Shown piece after piece: positions 26,799 to 37,078 of a DNA stretch of 51,619 nucleotides. The number at the start of each line of letters is the position of its first letter. The first letter of the stretch is position 1. Both the position numbers and the translations under genes were made by a program. Origin of the DNA: Gammaproteobacteria bacterium. Its GTDB lineage: Bacteria > Pseudomonadota > Gammaproteobacteria > Burkholderiales > Sulfuricellaceae. The DNA lies in contig JAHJGO010000029.1 of the NCBI GenBank assembly GCA_018824405.1, positions 1-51,619 on the forward strand, given 5' to 3'. The notes beneath the pieces were generated by a model. The model was not told where the DNA came from. It saw nothing but the letters and a program-made list of their open reading frames with translations, and ran no database searches.

Positions 26799-29015
26799 AT
26801 GCGCACGCGCCTCCCTATTACCGCCATTGCCCTGCTGACCGTGCCTGTCGCACTTCATGCCGAAGAAGGTGCGCTCGAGTTACGTCAGCAAACCACACTC
26901 ATTTCAAACTTTCCGCAAGACGAGCAGACGCCGATCTTTCTTGATGCCGACCGCATGTCGGGGCAGCAGGATGTCGAGATCGAGGCGGAGGGCGAGGTTG
27001 AACTGCGCAAGCGTGGGCAGGTGGTGAATTCCGACCGCCTGATTTATCGTCAAGCGGAAGACGAAGTTCATGCCCTTGGAAATGTGCGTATCGAGCAGCA
27101 GGATTCGGTGGTTAGCGGGCCTGAGCTCAAGATGAAACTGGATACGCGTCAGGGTTACATGCGCCAGCCCGTTTATCAAATGACGCAGCCTGATGCGCGC
27201 GGAGCAGCCGAAAACCTGGATTTTGTCGGAGAAAACAAATACAACATCACGGACGGAACCTATACCACCTGCAGCGAGGGTAACAATGACTGGTTCGTTC
27301 GCAGTAGCGCAATGGAACTGGATCGTACTGTCCAGGTGGGAACGGCTCACCATGCCAGCGTGGTGTTCAAGGGCGTGCCTATCCTTTATACGCCGTGGCT
27401 GCAGTTTCCGCTCAACAATCAGCGCAAGTCAGGTTTTCTGCCGCCCACTCTTGGCAGCAGCGGAAAAAGTGGCGCCATGTTCGCTCTGCCTTATTACTGG
27501 AACATTGCACCCGAGCGGGATGCCACCCTCACGCCACGCATCCTGAGCAAACGCGGTCTGCAATTGCGCGGTGAGTATCGTTATCTGGATCAGAACTATG
27601 CAGGCACAAGCAATGTCGAGTATTTGCCCAATGACAGCCTGAGTGGAACCAATCGCTACAATCTATTGCTCAATCACGGGCAGTTGCTGGGTGCGGGCTG
27701 GTCGGGCGGATTGAATGTGCAGAAGGTTTCGGACGATAATTATTTCCGCGATCTGAATAGTACGGTTGCGACAACTTCCCAGGTCAACCTGCCGCGCGAG
27801 GGTACGCTGGCTTTCAACGACTATGGCCTGAGCTTCCTGGCGCGGGTGCAGAGCTTCCAGACCCTGCAGGATCCACTGGCGCCCATCACGCCGCCATACA
27901 GCCGTCTGCCGCAGTTGCTGCTCAATGGCGTGTGGCGGGATTTCCCGGCGGTGGATCTGGGCCTCGCCAGCGAGTGGACGGATTTTCGTCATCCCACGCT
28001 GCTGAATGGACAGCGCTTCTCCTTCTATCCCAGTGTCAGCCTGCCCCTGAATCAGAGTTTTGCCTTCGTGACGCCCAAGATCGGCGTCCATCATACCCGC
28101 TATGCGCTGTCTGAGAATAATCCAGACGAGGTGCCGGACATGACCCGCACCCTGCCTGTTTTCAGCCTCGATAGCGGGCTTTTCATGGAGCGGGATTGGG
28201 TATTGCGAGGCAGCGAATATCTGCAGACACTGGAACCACGATTGTATTACCTGAATATCCCCTATCGGGATCAAAGTCGACTGCCCAATTTCGATTCGGC
28301 TCTGGCTGATTTCAGCTACGCGCAGATGTTTTCGGAAAACCAGTTTATCGGTAGCGACCGGATCAACGATGCAAACCAGCTGACGGCCGCGCTGACCTCG
28401 CGATTGCTCGACCCTGTCACCGGCCAGGAATGGATGCGCGCTACTATTGGCCAGCGCTATTATTTCAAGGAGCAGCAAGTGGTGTTGCCTGGTGGGGTTG
28501 CCCGCAGCGACAATTCTTCAGACATTCTCGCGACATTCAGCGGCCGGGTAACGCCTGCCTGGGGCGTGGATGCCGGGGTGCAGTACAACACTGGCCGGCA
28601 AGAATTTCAGAAAACCGGCGTCGGCGTGCGTTACCAGCCTGAAACAGGTAAAGTGCTTAATCTGGGCTACCGTTTTACCCGTGATGCCCTGGAGCAGGTG
28701 GATATCTCGTCCCAGTGGCCAATACATGGTCGCTGGCAGGGGATGGGGCGTTTCAATTATTCTTTTCTTGATAGCAAGCTTCTGGAGGGACTCGCCGGGC
28801 TTGAATATAATGGCGGTTGCTGGGCTGCGCGCGTCGTGATGCACCAGTTTGCCAGTGCGACTGCGGAAACGAGCAGTTCGATTTTTTTCCAGCTCGAGCT
28901 GTTTGGCATGGGCAGAATCGGCTCCAATCCGCAGGATATCCTGAAACGGAATATTTCCGGATTTTCTCCGACTCAACAACTTTCTTCACCGGCCACAATT
29001 TATGAACCGTACTAG
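26799..29015 (+). CDS. lptD: LPS-assembly protein LptD
   Basis: Outer-membrane beta barrel that, with LptE, inserts lipopolysaccharide into the outer leaflet. It is 738 residues. The signal peptide is at 1-21 (cut before EEGALEL), the periplasmic OstA/jellyroll domain at about 40-180, and the barrel at about 200-738. Only two cysteines exist, C158 in the jellyroll and C674 near the barrel end, so there can be just one interdomain disulfide instead of the two in E. coli. It overlaps surA by 14 bases; SurA is its chaperone. Confidence 0.95.
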   Translation: MRTRLPITAIALLTVPVALHAEEGALELRQQTTLISNFPQDEQTPIFLDADRMSGQQDVEIEAEGEVELRKRGQVVNSDRLIYRQAEDEVHALGNVRIEQQDSVVSGPELKMKLDTRQGYMRQPVYQMTQPDARGAAENLDFVGENKYNITDGTYTTCSEGNNDWFVRSSAMELDRTVQVGTAHHASVVFKGVPILYTPWLQFPLNNQRKSGFLPPTLGSSGKSGAMFALPYYWNIAPERDATLTPRILSKRGLQLRGEYRYLDQNYAGTSNVEYLPNDSLSGTNRYNLLLNHGQLLGAGWSGGLNVQKVSDDNYFRDLNSTVATTSQVNLPREGTLAFNDYGLSFLARVQSFQTLQDPLAPITPPYSRLPQLLLNGVWRDFPAVDLGLASEWTDFRHPTLLNGQRFSFYPSVSLPLNQSFAFVTPKIGVHHTRYALSENNPDEVPDMTRTLPVFSLDSGLFMERDWVLRGSEYLQTLEPRLYYLNIPYRDQSRLPNFDSALADFSYAQMFSENQFIGSDRINDANQLTAALTSRLLDPVTGQEWMRATIGQRYYFKEQQVVLPGGVARSDNSSDILATFSGRVTPAWGVDAGVQYNTGRQEFQKTGVGVRYQPETGKVLNLGYRFTRDALEQVDISSQWPIHGRWQGMGRFNYSFLDSKLLEGLAGLEYNGGCWAARVVMHQFASATAETSSSIFFQLELFGMGRIGSNPQDILKRNISGFSPTQQLSSPATIYEPY

Positions 29016-30324
29016 AAAACAGCTGCTTTCCCTCTTTTTTGGTTTTTCCCTGCTGGGCGTCAGTTCACTGTCCCTTGCTGCAGAGACGGCGCCAGCCAGA
29101 GTAACCATGCTCGACCGTATCGTGGCAGTGGTAAACAGTGATGTTGTTACTCAGCTTGAGCTCAATGAGCGTCTGCGCCTGGTGACTCAGCAGTTGCAGC
29201 AGCAGGGTACGCCACTCCCTCCACGGGGAGTGTTGGAAAAACAACTGCTTGAGCGCGTCATCATGGAGCGGGTGCAACTGCAACTTGCGCAGGAAACCGG
29301 GATCAAGGTGGATGACGCGCAACTCGAGAAAACCCTGCAGCGTATTGCGCAGGAAAACAAGCTGAGTCACGAGCAGTTCCGCGCCGCCCTTGAAAAGGAT
29401 GGGATTGATTTCAGCAAGTTTCGTGAGGATGTCCGCAGGGAGATCACGTTGGGGCGCCTGCGCGAACGGGAAGTGGATAACCGAATCACCGTTAGCGATG
29501 GCGAAGTGGAGAACTATCTGAAGTCGCGCAGCGAAGCGCTGGGCGGAGGCAATGAATTCAATCTGGCCCATATCCTGATCCGGGTGCCGGAGCAGGCGAG
29601 CCCGGAACAGTTGCAAAAACTCAAGGCGCGGGCACAGCAGGCGCTGGACGAAATACAGACAGGCAAGGATTTTCGGCAGCTTGCTGCCACCTACTCGGAT
29701 GCCGCCGATGCGCTTCAGGGAGGGGGGTTGGGGTGGCGTCCGGCCGGTCAGTTGCCAGCCCTGTTCGTGGAGGCGTTGGAGGTGATAAAAATTGGTGAAA
29801 CCAGCCAGATTTTGCGCAGCCCGAACGGTTTTCATATCCTGAAACTGCTCGACAAGCGCGGCAAGGATGCTCCTTTCGTGGTGCAGCAGACTCACGCCCG
29901 CCATATCCTGATCAAGGTCAATGAAGTCATGTCCGAACTGGACGCCAAAAATCGTGCCTTGCAAATCAGGGAGCGTGTGGACAATGGCGCCGATTTTGCC
30001 GAACAGGCGCGGCTTCATTCCGAGGACGGATCGGCTAGCCGTGGTGGCGATCTGAACTGGTTATCTCCGGGCGATACCGTTCCCGAGTTCGAGAAGGCCA
30101 TGAATGATCTGAAGCCAGGGGCATTGTCGGAGCCGGTGCGCTCACCTTTTGGCTGGCATCTGATCCAGGTGCTGGAGCGCCGCGACGAAGATGTCAGCAA
30201 GGAGCGCAAGCGCCTTCAGGCGCGCCAGGAAATTCGTGCCCGCAAGGCCGATGAGTCCTACCAGGAGTGGCTGCGACAGTTGCGCGACCGGGCTTATGTC
30301 GAGTACCGGCTGGAAGATAAATAA
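29002..30324 (+). CDS. surA: Periplasmic chaperone and peptidyl-prolyl isomerase SurA
   Basis: Escorts unfolded outer-membrane proteins, including LptD, across the periplasm. It is 440 residues. The signal peptide is at 1-26 (ending SSLSLA), the N-terminal chaperone domain at about 30-170 (MLDRIVAVVNSDVVTQLELNERL), and two parvulin domains at about 175-275 (FNLAHILIRVPE, GGGLGWRPAGQLP) and 285-385 (THARHILIKVNE, RGGDLNWLSPGDTVPEFE). A C-terminal helix closes the chaperone core. pdxA follows after 37 bases. Confidence 0.96.
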   Translation: MNRTRKQLLSLFFGFSLLGVSSLSLAAETAPARVTMLDRIVAVVNSDVVTQLELNERLRLVTQQLQQQGTPLPPRGVLEKQLLERVIMERVQLQLAQETGIKVDDAQLEKTLQRIAQENKLSHEQFRAALEKDGIDFSKFREDVRREITLGRLREREVDNRITVSDGEVENYLKSRSEALGGGNEFNLAHILIRVPEQASPEQLQKLKARAQQALDEIQTGKDFRQLAATYSDAADALQGGGLGWRPAGQLPALFVEALEVIKIGETSQILRSPNGFHILKLLDKRGKDAPFVVQQTHARHILIKVNEVMSELDAKNRALQIRERVDNGADFAEQARLHSEDGSASRGGDLNWLSPGDTVPEFEKAMNDLKPGALSEPVRSPFGWHLIQVLERRDEDVSKERKRLQARQEIRARKADESYQEWLRQLRDRAYVEYRLEDK

Positions 30325-30361
30325 AGCAGTCTATTTTTAATAGTGTCTGAGCGACCCGATA

Positions 30362-31345
30362 TTGGCCTCGAATTTGCCGATTATTACTTTGACTGCTGGT
30401 GAGCCCGCCGGGATCGGCCCAGACCTGTGCGTGCAACTCGCCCAGCAGCATGTACAGATGCGGGTGGTCGTGCTGGCGGACAAAGCCTTGCTGGCATCCC
30501 GAGCCAAGGCGCTCAAATTGCCGCTGGCTATCATGGATTTCGCACCTTTAGCCGATCAGCCCGCGCCGCCCGGTGCACTTGAGGTGATGCATGTGCCGCT
30601 GGCAGTGGCAGCCCAGCCTGGAAAACTCAACCCGGCCAATAGCGCCTATGTGCTGGAGACCTTGCAATCTGCCGTGGAAGGCTGTCTGAACGGTACTTTC
30701 GATGCCATGGTGACTGCGCCGGTGCACAAGGGCGTGATCAACGATGCGGGCATTCCTTTCACCGGGCATACCGAATATCTGGCTGAAAAAACCGGCACGT
30801 CGAGGGTGGTGATGATGCTGGTGGGCGGTGGTATACGTGTCGCGTTGGCGACCACGCATTTGCCGCTCAGAGCGGTTGCGGATTCCATTAGTCAGGACAG
30901 TCTTGCCGAAGTGATTCGCATCCTTCATCACGATCTCGTTTTCCGCTTCGGCATCGCCCACCCGCGTATCCTGGTGGCCGGCCTCAATCCTCATGCCGGC
31001 GAAGGGGGTCACCTCGGGCACGAGGAAATCGAGGTCATTTCTCCCGTGCTGAAAGCGATGCGTGCGCAGGGCATGGACTTGCGCGGCCCGCTGCCTGCAG
31101 ACACGCTGTTTACGCCACGCATGCTGGCCGATTGTGACTGTGTGCTGGCGATGTACCACGACCAGGGCCTGCCGGTACTCAAGCATGCAAGTTTTGGCGG
31201 CGGCGTGAATGTCACGCTGGGTTTGCCCATCATCCGCACTTCTGTGGATCACGGCACAGCGCTGGACCTGGCCGGCAGCGGCAAGGCCGATTTGGGCAGC
31301 TTGCTGGCGGCGCTGGATATGGCAAGCACGATGGTGCGGCAATGA
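30362..31345 (+). CDS. pdxA: 4-hydroxythreonine-4-phosphate dehydrogenase PdxA
   Basis: NAD-dependent step of pyridoxal phosphate synthesis by the DXP-dependent route. It is 327 residues, with [52 protein letters not shown] and [13 protein letters not shown] carrying the three metal-binding histidines. The start appears to be a TTG at 30362, since no ATG or GTG lies before the conserved strand; a second TTG at 30374 is the alternative. A weak start fits a gene inside an operon. It overlaps rsmA by four bases. Confidence 0.94.
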   Translation: MASNLPIITLTAGEPAGIGPDLCVQLAQQHVQMRVVVLADKALLASRAKALKLPLAIMDFAPLADQPAPPGALEVMHVPLAVAAQPGKLNPANSAYVLETLQSAVEGCLNGTFDAMVTAPVHKGVINDAGIPFTGHTEYLAEKTGTSRVVMMLVGGGIRVALATTHLPLRAVADSISQDSLAEVIRILHHDLVFRFGIAHPRILVAGLNPHAGEGGHLGHEEIEVISPVLKAMRAQGMDLRGPLPADTLFTPRMLADCDCVLAMYHDQGLPVLKHASFGGGVNVTLGLPIIRTSVDHGTALDLAGSGKADLGSLLAALDMASTMVRQ

Positions 31346-32115
31346 AACATATTCCCAGAAAGCGCTTCGGCCAGAATTTCCTGATTGACCGCCAGGTGAT
31401 TGCCGACATTGTCGCAGTCATCCGGCCCAAACCGGATGATGTGATGGTGGAAATCGGTCCCGGCCTGGGGGCGATCACGCAGCCTCTGCTCAAGACCTTG
31501 CATCACCTGCACGTGGTCGAAATCGACCGCGATATCGTGGCGCGGCTGCATCGGGAATATGCGCCTGAACGCCTGACAATACACGCCTGCGATGCACTTA
31601 AGTTCGATTTTGGCAGCCTGGGCGGCGGGCTGCGCGTGGTCGGTAACCTGCCCTACAATATTTCGACGCCGCTTTTGTTCCATCTGGCTGACCATGTGTC
31701 CCTCATTTGCGATCTTCATTTCATGCTGCAGAAAGAAGTGGTCGAGCGCATGGTGGCGGAACCTTCGACGCCTGCCTATGGCAGGCTGTCGGTCATGCTG
31801 CAATATTATTTTGCAATGGAAAATCTGCTGCACGTGCCGCCGCAGGCTTTTTCACCCGCACCCAAGGTGGATTCAGCGGTGGTGCGCATGATTCCATGGC
31901 GCGAGCGTCCCTTTCCGGAGTGTGATGAAAACCTGCTGAGGCAGGTCGTTACCGCGGCATTTTCCATGCGGCGCAAGACGCTGAAAAACACGCTCCATCC
32001 TTTTCTTAAACCCGCTGATTTTGAACAGATTGCCATTGAACCGGGCTTGCGGGCTGAGAATCTGGCCGTGCAGGACTATGTGCGGATCGTGAATTATCTT
32101 GGACAGCAGGCATGA
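31342..32115 (+). CDS. rsmA: 16S rRNA dimethyladenosine transferase RsmA (KsgA)
   Basis: Dimethylates the two adjacent adenosines of the 16S rRNA 3' hairpin, a late check in small-subunit assembly. It is 257 residues: [17 protein letters not shown] site [11 protein letters not shown], catalytic [11 protein letters not shown] and [14 protein letters not shown]. It overlaps pdxA upstream and the GGDEF gene downstream by four bases each, so the operon lptD-surA-pdxA-rsmA-GGDEF is likely continuous. apaG, common after rsmA elsewhere, is absent. Confidence 0.96.
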   Translation: MKHIPRKRFGQNFLIDRQVIADIVAVIRPKPDDVMVEIGPGLGAITQPLLKTLHHLHVVEIDRDIVARLHREYAPERLTIHACDALKFDFGSLGGGLRVVGNLPYNISTPLLFHLADHVSLICDLHFMLQKEVVERMVAEPSTPAYGRLSVMLQYYFAMENLLHVPPQAFSPAPKVDSAVVRMIPWRERPFPECDENLLRQVVTAAFSMRRKTLKNTLHPFLKPADFEQIAIEPGLRAENLAVQDYVRIVNYLGQQA

Positions 32116-33977
32116 GCAACGGACCTTCCAGGCTGGATATGCTTGACTTCGATGCCATGCCGGACGAGCTGGGGATGTACCGGCGTTACCTCGATGTCCT
32201 CGGGCGAGTCACCAACCTGTTGCTTGAAGATACGGGCGAAGACAACTGGGATGAAGTGCTGCAGTTATTGGCTGAGGCCGCGCGTATCAATCACTGTGCC
32301 CTGTTTCTCAATCAATCGGGAACGGATGGCCGCTTGCAGGCGAAGCTGCGCTCATTCTGGCCAGCCAGCCAGGCTGCCGGCGCCGAGTTGCAGAGCCTTG
32401 ACTATGAGAATTATTCTCTTCTCAACGACACCCTGCACATCGGCATGGTGCTGGCCAAAAACATGGCGGAATTGCCGGCCCCCGAATTCAATCTCTTCAG
32501 AAGGCTGCACATTTCCAGCGTGATGTGCATCCCCCTCCTGGTGGGCGGTGAGATGTCCGGTTTTATCGGCTTCTTCAGCCAGCGCGAGAAGCACGACTGG
32601 TTACCGATGGAAATCGATATTCTGTGCGTTGCGGCCAACAATTTTTCTGCCATGCTGGCCCGGCAGCGCATGGAGCATAGTCTGCGCGCCAGCGAGTCGC
32701 GCTTGCGGGTATTGGTTGGCGCCACCGAAGATATCGTGATCGAGTTCGATGCCTCTGGCAAGATTCACAATGTCTGGTCTGATCATAGCCTGTTCCCCTC
32801 TGCCAGCAATCCGGGTGAGTCTCTGGATTCGGTATTGCCCGCCGAGATGGCGCGAGCGCTGCTGAATGCCGCTCCGTATGTCCTGGCCAGTGGAAAAAGC
32901 GATGTGGTTGAATTTTCCCTGGGAGACGCGCTGGGTGATCAGTATTTTACCGCCAGGTTGCAAACCGCTCCCTCCGAAAGCGGCCAGGGTTTGCACCTGG
33001 TAGCGCTGATCCGCGATGTTACGGCTCAGATACAGGCTGAGTCGCGGCGCCAGACCATGCTGGATACGCTTGACCTGCTGGAAGAGGCCATTATCGATAT
33101 GACGCCTGATGGCAATCTGAGCAATGTCAGTGCCGGCTGGGAAAAATTGCGTGGTGGAGAGGCCTCTGGGCGTGTGCCACATGAGCAGTCGCTGTTGCAG
33201 TTTGTGCATCCAGAAGATCGTGGGGAAGTGTCGAATACGCTCGGTAAACTGGAGGTCGGAGCACAAGGATTGGGAAACACCCTGCGCTTTCGCCTGAGCA
33301 GGCAGAGCGGAGAGTATTTGTGGGTTGAAGCGCGTCTGCTCGCTCATCGTTCACCACAGGGACATGTGACCTGCATGCGCGGTATTCTGCGTGATGTCAC
33401 GGCATCCTATCTGGAGCAAAAGCGCATCACCCAACTGGCTCTCCATGATCCGCTGACAAATTTGCCAAATCGACTACTGCTGCACGACCATCTGCAGCAG
33501 GCGATTACCCGGGCTCAGCGCAATGGATTGAAAGTCGCCCTGGGTTTTATTGATCTTGACCACTTCAAGCAGATTAACGATACCCTCGGGCATCATGCCG
33601 GAGACGTTGTTCTGCTGACCTTGAGTCAAAGATTGCAGGGTGCCTTGCGGGAAATGGATACGCTGTGCCGCTGGGGTGGTGACGAGTTTGTGGCTCTGCT
33701 GCCAGATGTGACTCAGGATGCGGACATCCGCCATATTGCCGCACGCTTGATGGACGCAGGGCGCCAGGCGATGGAAGTGGAGGGGCGGGAAGTCCTGCCT
33801 ACGCTGAGTATCGGTTTCGCAATCTATCCGGACGATGCCACCAGTGCCGAGTCGCTGATGGCTGTGGCTGACCACACCATGTTTCACGCCAAGCGAAATG
33901 GTCGTGACAAAGTCCAGTTCTACCGCGAAGTGTTGCCCGAACTAGCTCAACTTGAATTGCTTGATGACCTGATCTAG
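32112..33977 (+). CDS. GAF-PAS-PAS-GGDEF diguanylate cyclase
   Basis: Cytoplasmic sensor that makes cyclic-di-GMP. It is 621 residues with no membrane helix. A GAF domain is at about 42-185, PAS domains at about 195-305 and 320-432, and the GGDEF domain at about 440-605. The active-site GGDEF is at 522-526, and the inhibitory site RxxD (R513-D516) lies five residues before it, so product inhibition is expected. There is no EAL domain. The start overlaps the rsmA stop (ATGA). The last 36 bases overlap the 3' end of the convergent chemoreceptor gene. Confidence 0.92.
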   Translation: MSNGPSRLDMLDFDAMPDELGMYRRYLDVLGRVTNLLLEDTGEDNWDEVLQLLAEAARINHCALFLNQSGTDGRLQAKLRSFWPASQAAGAELQSLDYENYSLLNDTLHIGMVLAKNMAELPAPEFNLFRRLHISSVMCIPLLVGGEMSGFIGFFSQREKHDWLPMEIDILCVAANNFSAMLARQRMEHSLRASESRLRVLVGATEDIVIEFDASGKIHNVWSDHSLFPSASNPGESLDSVLPAEMARALLNAAPYVLASGKSDVVEFSLGDALGDQYFTARLQTAPSESGQGLHLVALIRDVTAQIQAESRRQTMLDTLDLLEEAIIDMTPDGNLSNVSAGWEKLRGGEASGRVPHEQSLLQFVHPEDRGEVSNTLGKLEVGAQGLGNTLRFRLSRQSGEYLWVEARLLAHRSPQGHVTCMRGILRDVTASYLEQKRITQLALHDPLTNLPNRLLLHDHLQQAITRAQRNGLKVALGFIDLDHFKQINDTLGHHAGDVVLLTLSQRLQGALREMDTLCRWGGDEFVALLPDVTQDADIRHIAARLMDAGRQAMEVEGREVLPTLSIGFAIYPDDATSAESLMAVADHTMFHAKRNGRDKVQFYREVLPELAQLELLDDLI

Positions 33978-35123
33978 TTCGGCTGACAAGCTGGCCAGTG
34001 CACTCGTGGCTTGCTCGCCGGTCATGGTGTCGACGGAGGCGTCCTGCACCATCTGGCTGATTTCGTCGACATGGTTGCGTACTTCCGACACCATCTGATT
34101 CTGGGATGACGCCCCGGCGGCAATGCGCTCGATCATTTCCGATACCCGCTCCACGGAGAGGACGATTTCCTGCAGTGCGCGTCCCGCTTCAGTGGCCTTT
34201 TCCACACCGCCTCGAACCTGTTCGGTGCCGCTTTGCATGGTGGAAATGGCGTTACGGGTTTCCTGTTGCACGCTCTGGATCATGCCACTGATTTCCTGAG
34301 TGGCCTGGGCGGTTTTTTCTGCCAATTTGCGCACTTCATCGGCCACCACTGCAAAGCCGCGGCCCTGTTCACCGGCGCGTGCCGCTTCGATGGCGGCGTT
34401 CAGGGCAAGGAGGTTGGTTTGTTCGGCGATGCCGTTGATCACAGCCACGATGGCGCCAATTTCATCGGACTTTCGGCCCAGATTGTCCACGGCTGAAGAT
34501 CCGAGGGTGACCGATTCGTTGATCTGGCGCATGCCCTGAATGGTTTCCTGCACGATATTGCCACCGGATTTTGCCAGATTTGAGGCATTTCGCGCGGCTT
34601 CGGATACCTGGCGGGCACTGCTGGAGATTTCGGCGACGGTTTCCGACAGGGTTTCAGTGCTGGAGTTGATGCTGGCGACAGTGTGCTGCTGGGCATCAAA
34701 ACGGCTGCGCACCCCGGCCATGAGCCCCTGAATGGTGTTGGCATCGCGGTTGACATGGCCGCTCATATTCGCCACTTCGCCAATCAGCTCGCGCAGGTTC
34801 TCTGCCATCTTGTTGAAGCCCTGGATGATCTCGCCGATCATGTCGTGGCTTTCCATGCTGCAGGTATGGCTGATGTCCTTTTTGCTGATGGCCGTGGCCA
34901 CTTGCGAGATGCGCCGCAACTTGGATAGCAGCACCCAGTTGACCAGCCAGTAGTTGGCCAGCCCGACAATGGCGCCTGCCGCCAGTGCGCTGACTACAAA
35001 CCATACCAGCATGCCGGGTTTCCATTCCACGAAGAGATTGGCAAATACCGGGAATACCGCTCCCATCACCAGGCCAAGTGCCAGGAATGACAGCATCAGA
35101 TTGCGCAGAACACTAGGCTTCAT
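33942..35123 (-). CDS. Methyl-accepting chemotaxis protein without a periplasmic ligand domain
   Basis: A 393-residue receptor. Two helices at about 10-30 and 38-62 are joined by only a few residues, so there is no room for a periplasmic sensor. A HAMP-like region follows (about 62-120), then the coiled-coil signalling domain with the conserved tip [43 protein letters not shown]. It may sense membrane state, energy, or a partner. The 3' end overlaps the convergent GGDEF gene by 36 bases, and gloA lies upstream on the same strand, overlapping by four. Confidence 0.92.
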   Translation of the reverse strand: MKPSVLRNLMLSFLALGLVMGAVFPVFANLFVEWKPGMLVWFVVSALAAGAIVGLANYWLVNWVLLSKLRRISQVATAISKKDISHTCSMESHDMIGEIIQGFNKMAENLRELIGEVANMSGHVNRDANTIQGLMAGVRSRFDAQQHTVASINSSTETLSETVAEISSSARQVSEAARNASNLAKSGGNIVQETIQGMRQINESVTLGSSAVDNLGRKSDEIGAIVAVINGIAEQTNLLALNAAIEAARAGEQGRGFAVVADEVRKLAEKTAQATQEISGMIQSVQQETRNAISTMQSGTEQVRGGVEKATEAGRALQEIVLSVERVSEMIERIAAGASSQNQMVSEVRNHVDEISQMVQDASVDTMTGEQATSALASLSAELDQVIKQFKLS

Positions 35124-35542
35124 TTTGAATCTTCCCCATTTATTGTTTCTTGTGTGTACTGCTTTTTTTGAATGAATTCGATCATATACCCATCCGGATC
35201 CTCGATAAAAGCGATGATGGTGGTGCCGGCATTCATCGGTCCTGCTTCGCGAACGACCTTGCCGCCGCGCTTCCTGACTTCTTCACAGGCGCGGAATGCG
35301 TCCTCCACTTCCACTGCCAGATGGCCAAAGCCGTTACCGAGATCGTAGGTGTTCGTATCCCAGTTATAGGTGAGTTCGATGACGCTGTTATCGGCCTCGT
35401 CTCCATAGCCCACAAAGGCCAGGGTAAAGCGTCCTCCAGGGTAATCCTTGCGCCGCAACAGGTGCATGCCGAGCACGTCGGTGTAAAAGGCAATGGATTT
35501 GTCCAGATCGCCGACACGGATCATAGTGTGAAGCAGGCGCAT
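35120..35542 (-). CDS. gloA: Lactoylglutathione lyase (glyoxalase I)
   Basis: Isomerises the hemithioacetal of methylglyoxal and glutathione to S-lactoylglutathione. It is 140 residues from the ATG at 35542. All four nickel ligands of the E. coli enzyme are present at the same numbers: H5, E56, H74 and E122. The start is fixed by [10 protein letters not shown] and a GGGAGAAAC box upstream; the frame stays open 20 codons further, but that extension is not conserved. The stop overlaps the start of the chemoreceptor gene. Confidence 0.95.
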   Translation of the reverse strand: MRLLHTMIRVGDLDKSIAFYTDVLGMHLLRRKDYPGGRFTLAFVGYGDEADNSVIELTYNWDTNTYDLGNGFGHLAVEVEDAFRACEEVRKRGGKVVREAGPMNAGTTIIAFIEDPDGYMIEFIQKKQYTQETINGEDSK

Positions 35543-35646
35543 AAAGCAGGTTTCTCCCTCAGTTGTTTGGGAAGCGTTCAATGCATTTTGCCAGCATAGC
35601 AAGGTTTGATTGAGGAAAAAACCCCGTTGCAGTCAGGCTCAATTCT

Positions 35647-36354
35647 TTAGAACTGATGGTAGTGTGTCGAGTGCGTTTTCAGGTATGCGCGCAGTTCCGG
35701 GTAGTCCGGGCAAATCTGGGAGACTGTTTGCCAGAATGCGGGTGAATGATTCAGCTCAATTCGATGAGCAAGTTCGTGTGCCACAACGTAGTCGATGACG
35801 GGTGGCGGTGCCTTGATCAGGCGCCAGTTGAGGCGGATCGCGCCTGTGCTGGTGCAGCTTCCCCAGCGGGTGCGTGCATTGCTAAGACTGAGTCTTGTCA
35901 CTTCGACACCGAGCTGGCGTGCATAAACCGTTACCCGGTTCTGAAAGAATGCCAGGGCTTCGCGCCGGTACCATTGCAAAACTCTGGTTCCCAGTGCCTC
36001 GGTGTTGTGAGGATCTGGCATGTGAACACGCAGCATGCCTTCAGCGAGCACGGGGTGGGCCCGGGCGCTGCCATGTTCCACTGCCAGTTCGATCGGCCTG
36101 CCGAAAAAAGGCAGCATCTGGCCGGCCTGCCAGATGAAAGGCGGTGTGGCGTGGGCGCGCATTTCATTTAGCCTGGTGAGAATCCAGGTGGATTTTTGAG
36201 TCAGAATCCTTTCCCACTCATGCTGCGGCAAACGGGCAGGGACGCTAACAGTCAACCCGGCGGGGTCGATTTTGAGGCCGATGCTGCGCCGCCGAGGACT
36301 GCGCCGCAGCACATAGGATATTGCTTCGTTACCGAGGGTGAGATGGTGGCGCAA
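35647..36354 (-). CDS. YgjP-type zinc metallopeptidase (DUF45/M48-like)
   Basis: A 235-residue protein with the zinc-peptidase motif HELAH followed by NHS in VVAHELAHRIELNHSPAFW, and RRRSIGLKIDPAGLTVSVPA at the start of the domain, as in YgjP and related proteins. ARTRWGSCTSTGAIRLNWRL is the conserved block before the zinc site. I favour a TTG at 36354, which has AAAGAGGG five bases upstream and overlaps plsC by 26 bases. The alternative ATG at 36402 would overlap plsC by 74 bases. The substrate is unknown. Confidence 0.82.
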   Translation of the reverse strand: MRHHLTLGNEAISYVLRRSPRRRSIGLKIDPAGLTVSVPARLPQHEWERILTQKSTWILTRLNEMRAHATPPFIWQAGQMLPFFGRPIELAVEHGSARAHPVLAEGMLRVHMPDPHNTEALGTRVLQWYRREALAFFQNRVTVYARQLGVEVTRLSLSNARTRWGSCTSTGAIRLNWRLIKAPPPVIDYVVAHELAHRIELNHSPAFWQTVSQICPDYPELRAYLKTHSTHYHQF

Positions 36355-37078
36355 GCGGCCCTCTTTCGAAATCCCGGGCGATGCGCTGCATTTCCTGTTC
36401 AACCCATGCTTCCACCTGGCTGTTCAGTTCTCCGGCTTTCATTCCTTCGGCCTGGATGGGTTTGCCAATACTGAGGGTGATGGTGCCTGGATGCTTCAGA
36501 AAAGCATTCTTGCCCCAGAACTCACCCGCGTTGTGTGCCACCGGCAGGACGGTTGCATTGCTGTGCGTGGCAAGAAAGGCGCCGCCAATATTGTATTTAC
36601 CCCTGACGCCCGGTTTGACTCGCGTGCCTTCCGGGAAAACCGCCACCCAGAATCCCTTTGCCAGCCGTTCCTTGCCTTGCTCGGTGATCTGCCTGAGTGC
36701 TTCTTTGCCGGCGCTGCGATCAATGGCGATCGGGCTGGTCATGGCTAACCCCCAGCCAAAAAAAGGGATTCTGAGCAATTCTCTTTTCATGACCCAGACT
36801 ACCGGCGGAAAGACGCGCTGGAACGCCATGGTTTCCCATGCTGACTGATGCTTGGCAAGAATGACGCAGGGATGGTCAGGGATGTTTTCCGCACCAGCGA
36901 CCCGGTAAGTCAGACCACAGGTAAGCTTCGCCCACCACAACATGCTCTTGGCCCACCCGGCGATGATGCGCGAACGAGTAAGGGGAGGCAGCGGATAGGC
37001 CAGCAGGGCAAGGATGGAAAAAATCGGGGTGGCGATGAGCAAGCCCAGTGCGTAAAGAGTAGAGCGCAGCCAGATCAT
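36329..37078 (-). CDS. plsC: 1-acyl-sn-glycerol-3-phosphate acyltransferase
   Basis: Adds the second acyl chain to make phosphatidic acid at the inner membrane. It is 249 residues with an N-terminal membrane helix (about 5-30). The catalytic motif reads KHQSAWE, an HX4E form of the usual HX4D that occurs in a subset of bacterial family members. The acceptor-binding motif FPEGTR is intact. It overlaps gmhB by one base and lies in a glyQ-glyS-gmhB-plsC-ygjP run. Confidence 0.93.
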   Translation of the reverse strand: MIWLRSTLYALGLLIATPIFSILALLAYPLPPLTRSRIIAGWAKSMLWWAKLTCGLTYRVAGAENIPDHPCVILAKHQSAWETMAFQRVFPPVVWVMKRELLRIPFFGWGLAMTSPIAIDRSAGKEALRQITEQGKERLAKGFWVAVFPEGTRVKPGVRGKYNIGGAFLATHSNATVLPVAHNAGEFWGKNAFLKHPGTITLSIGKPIQAEGMKAGELNSQVEAWVEQEMQRIARDFERGPLAPPSHPR

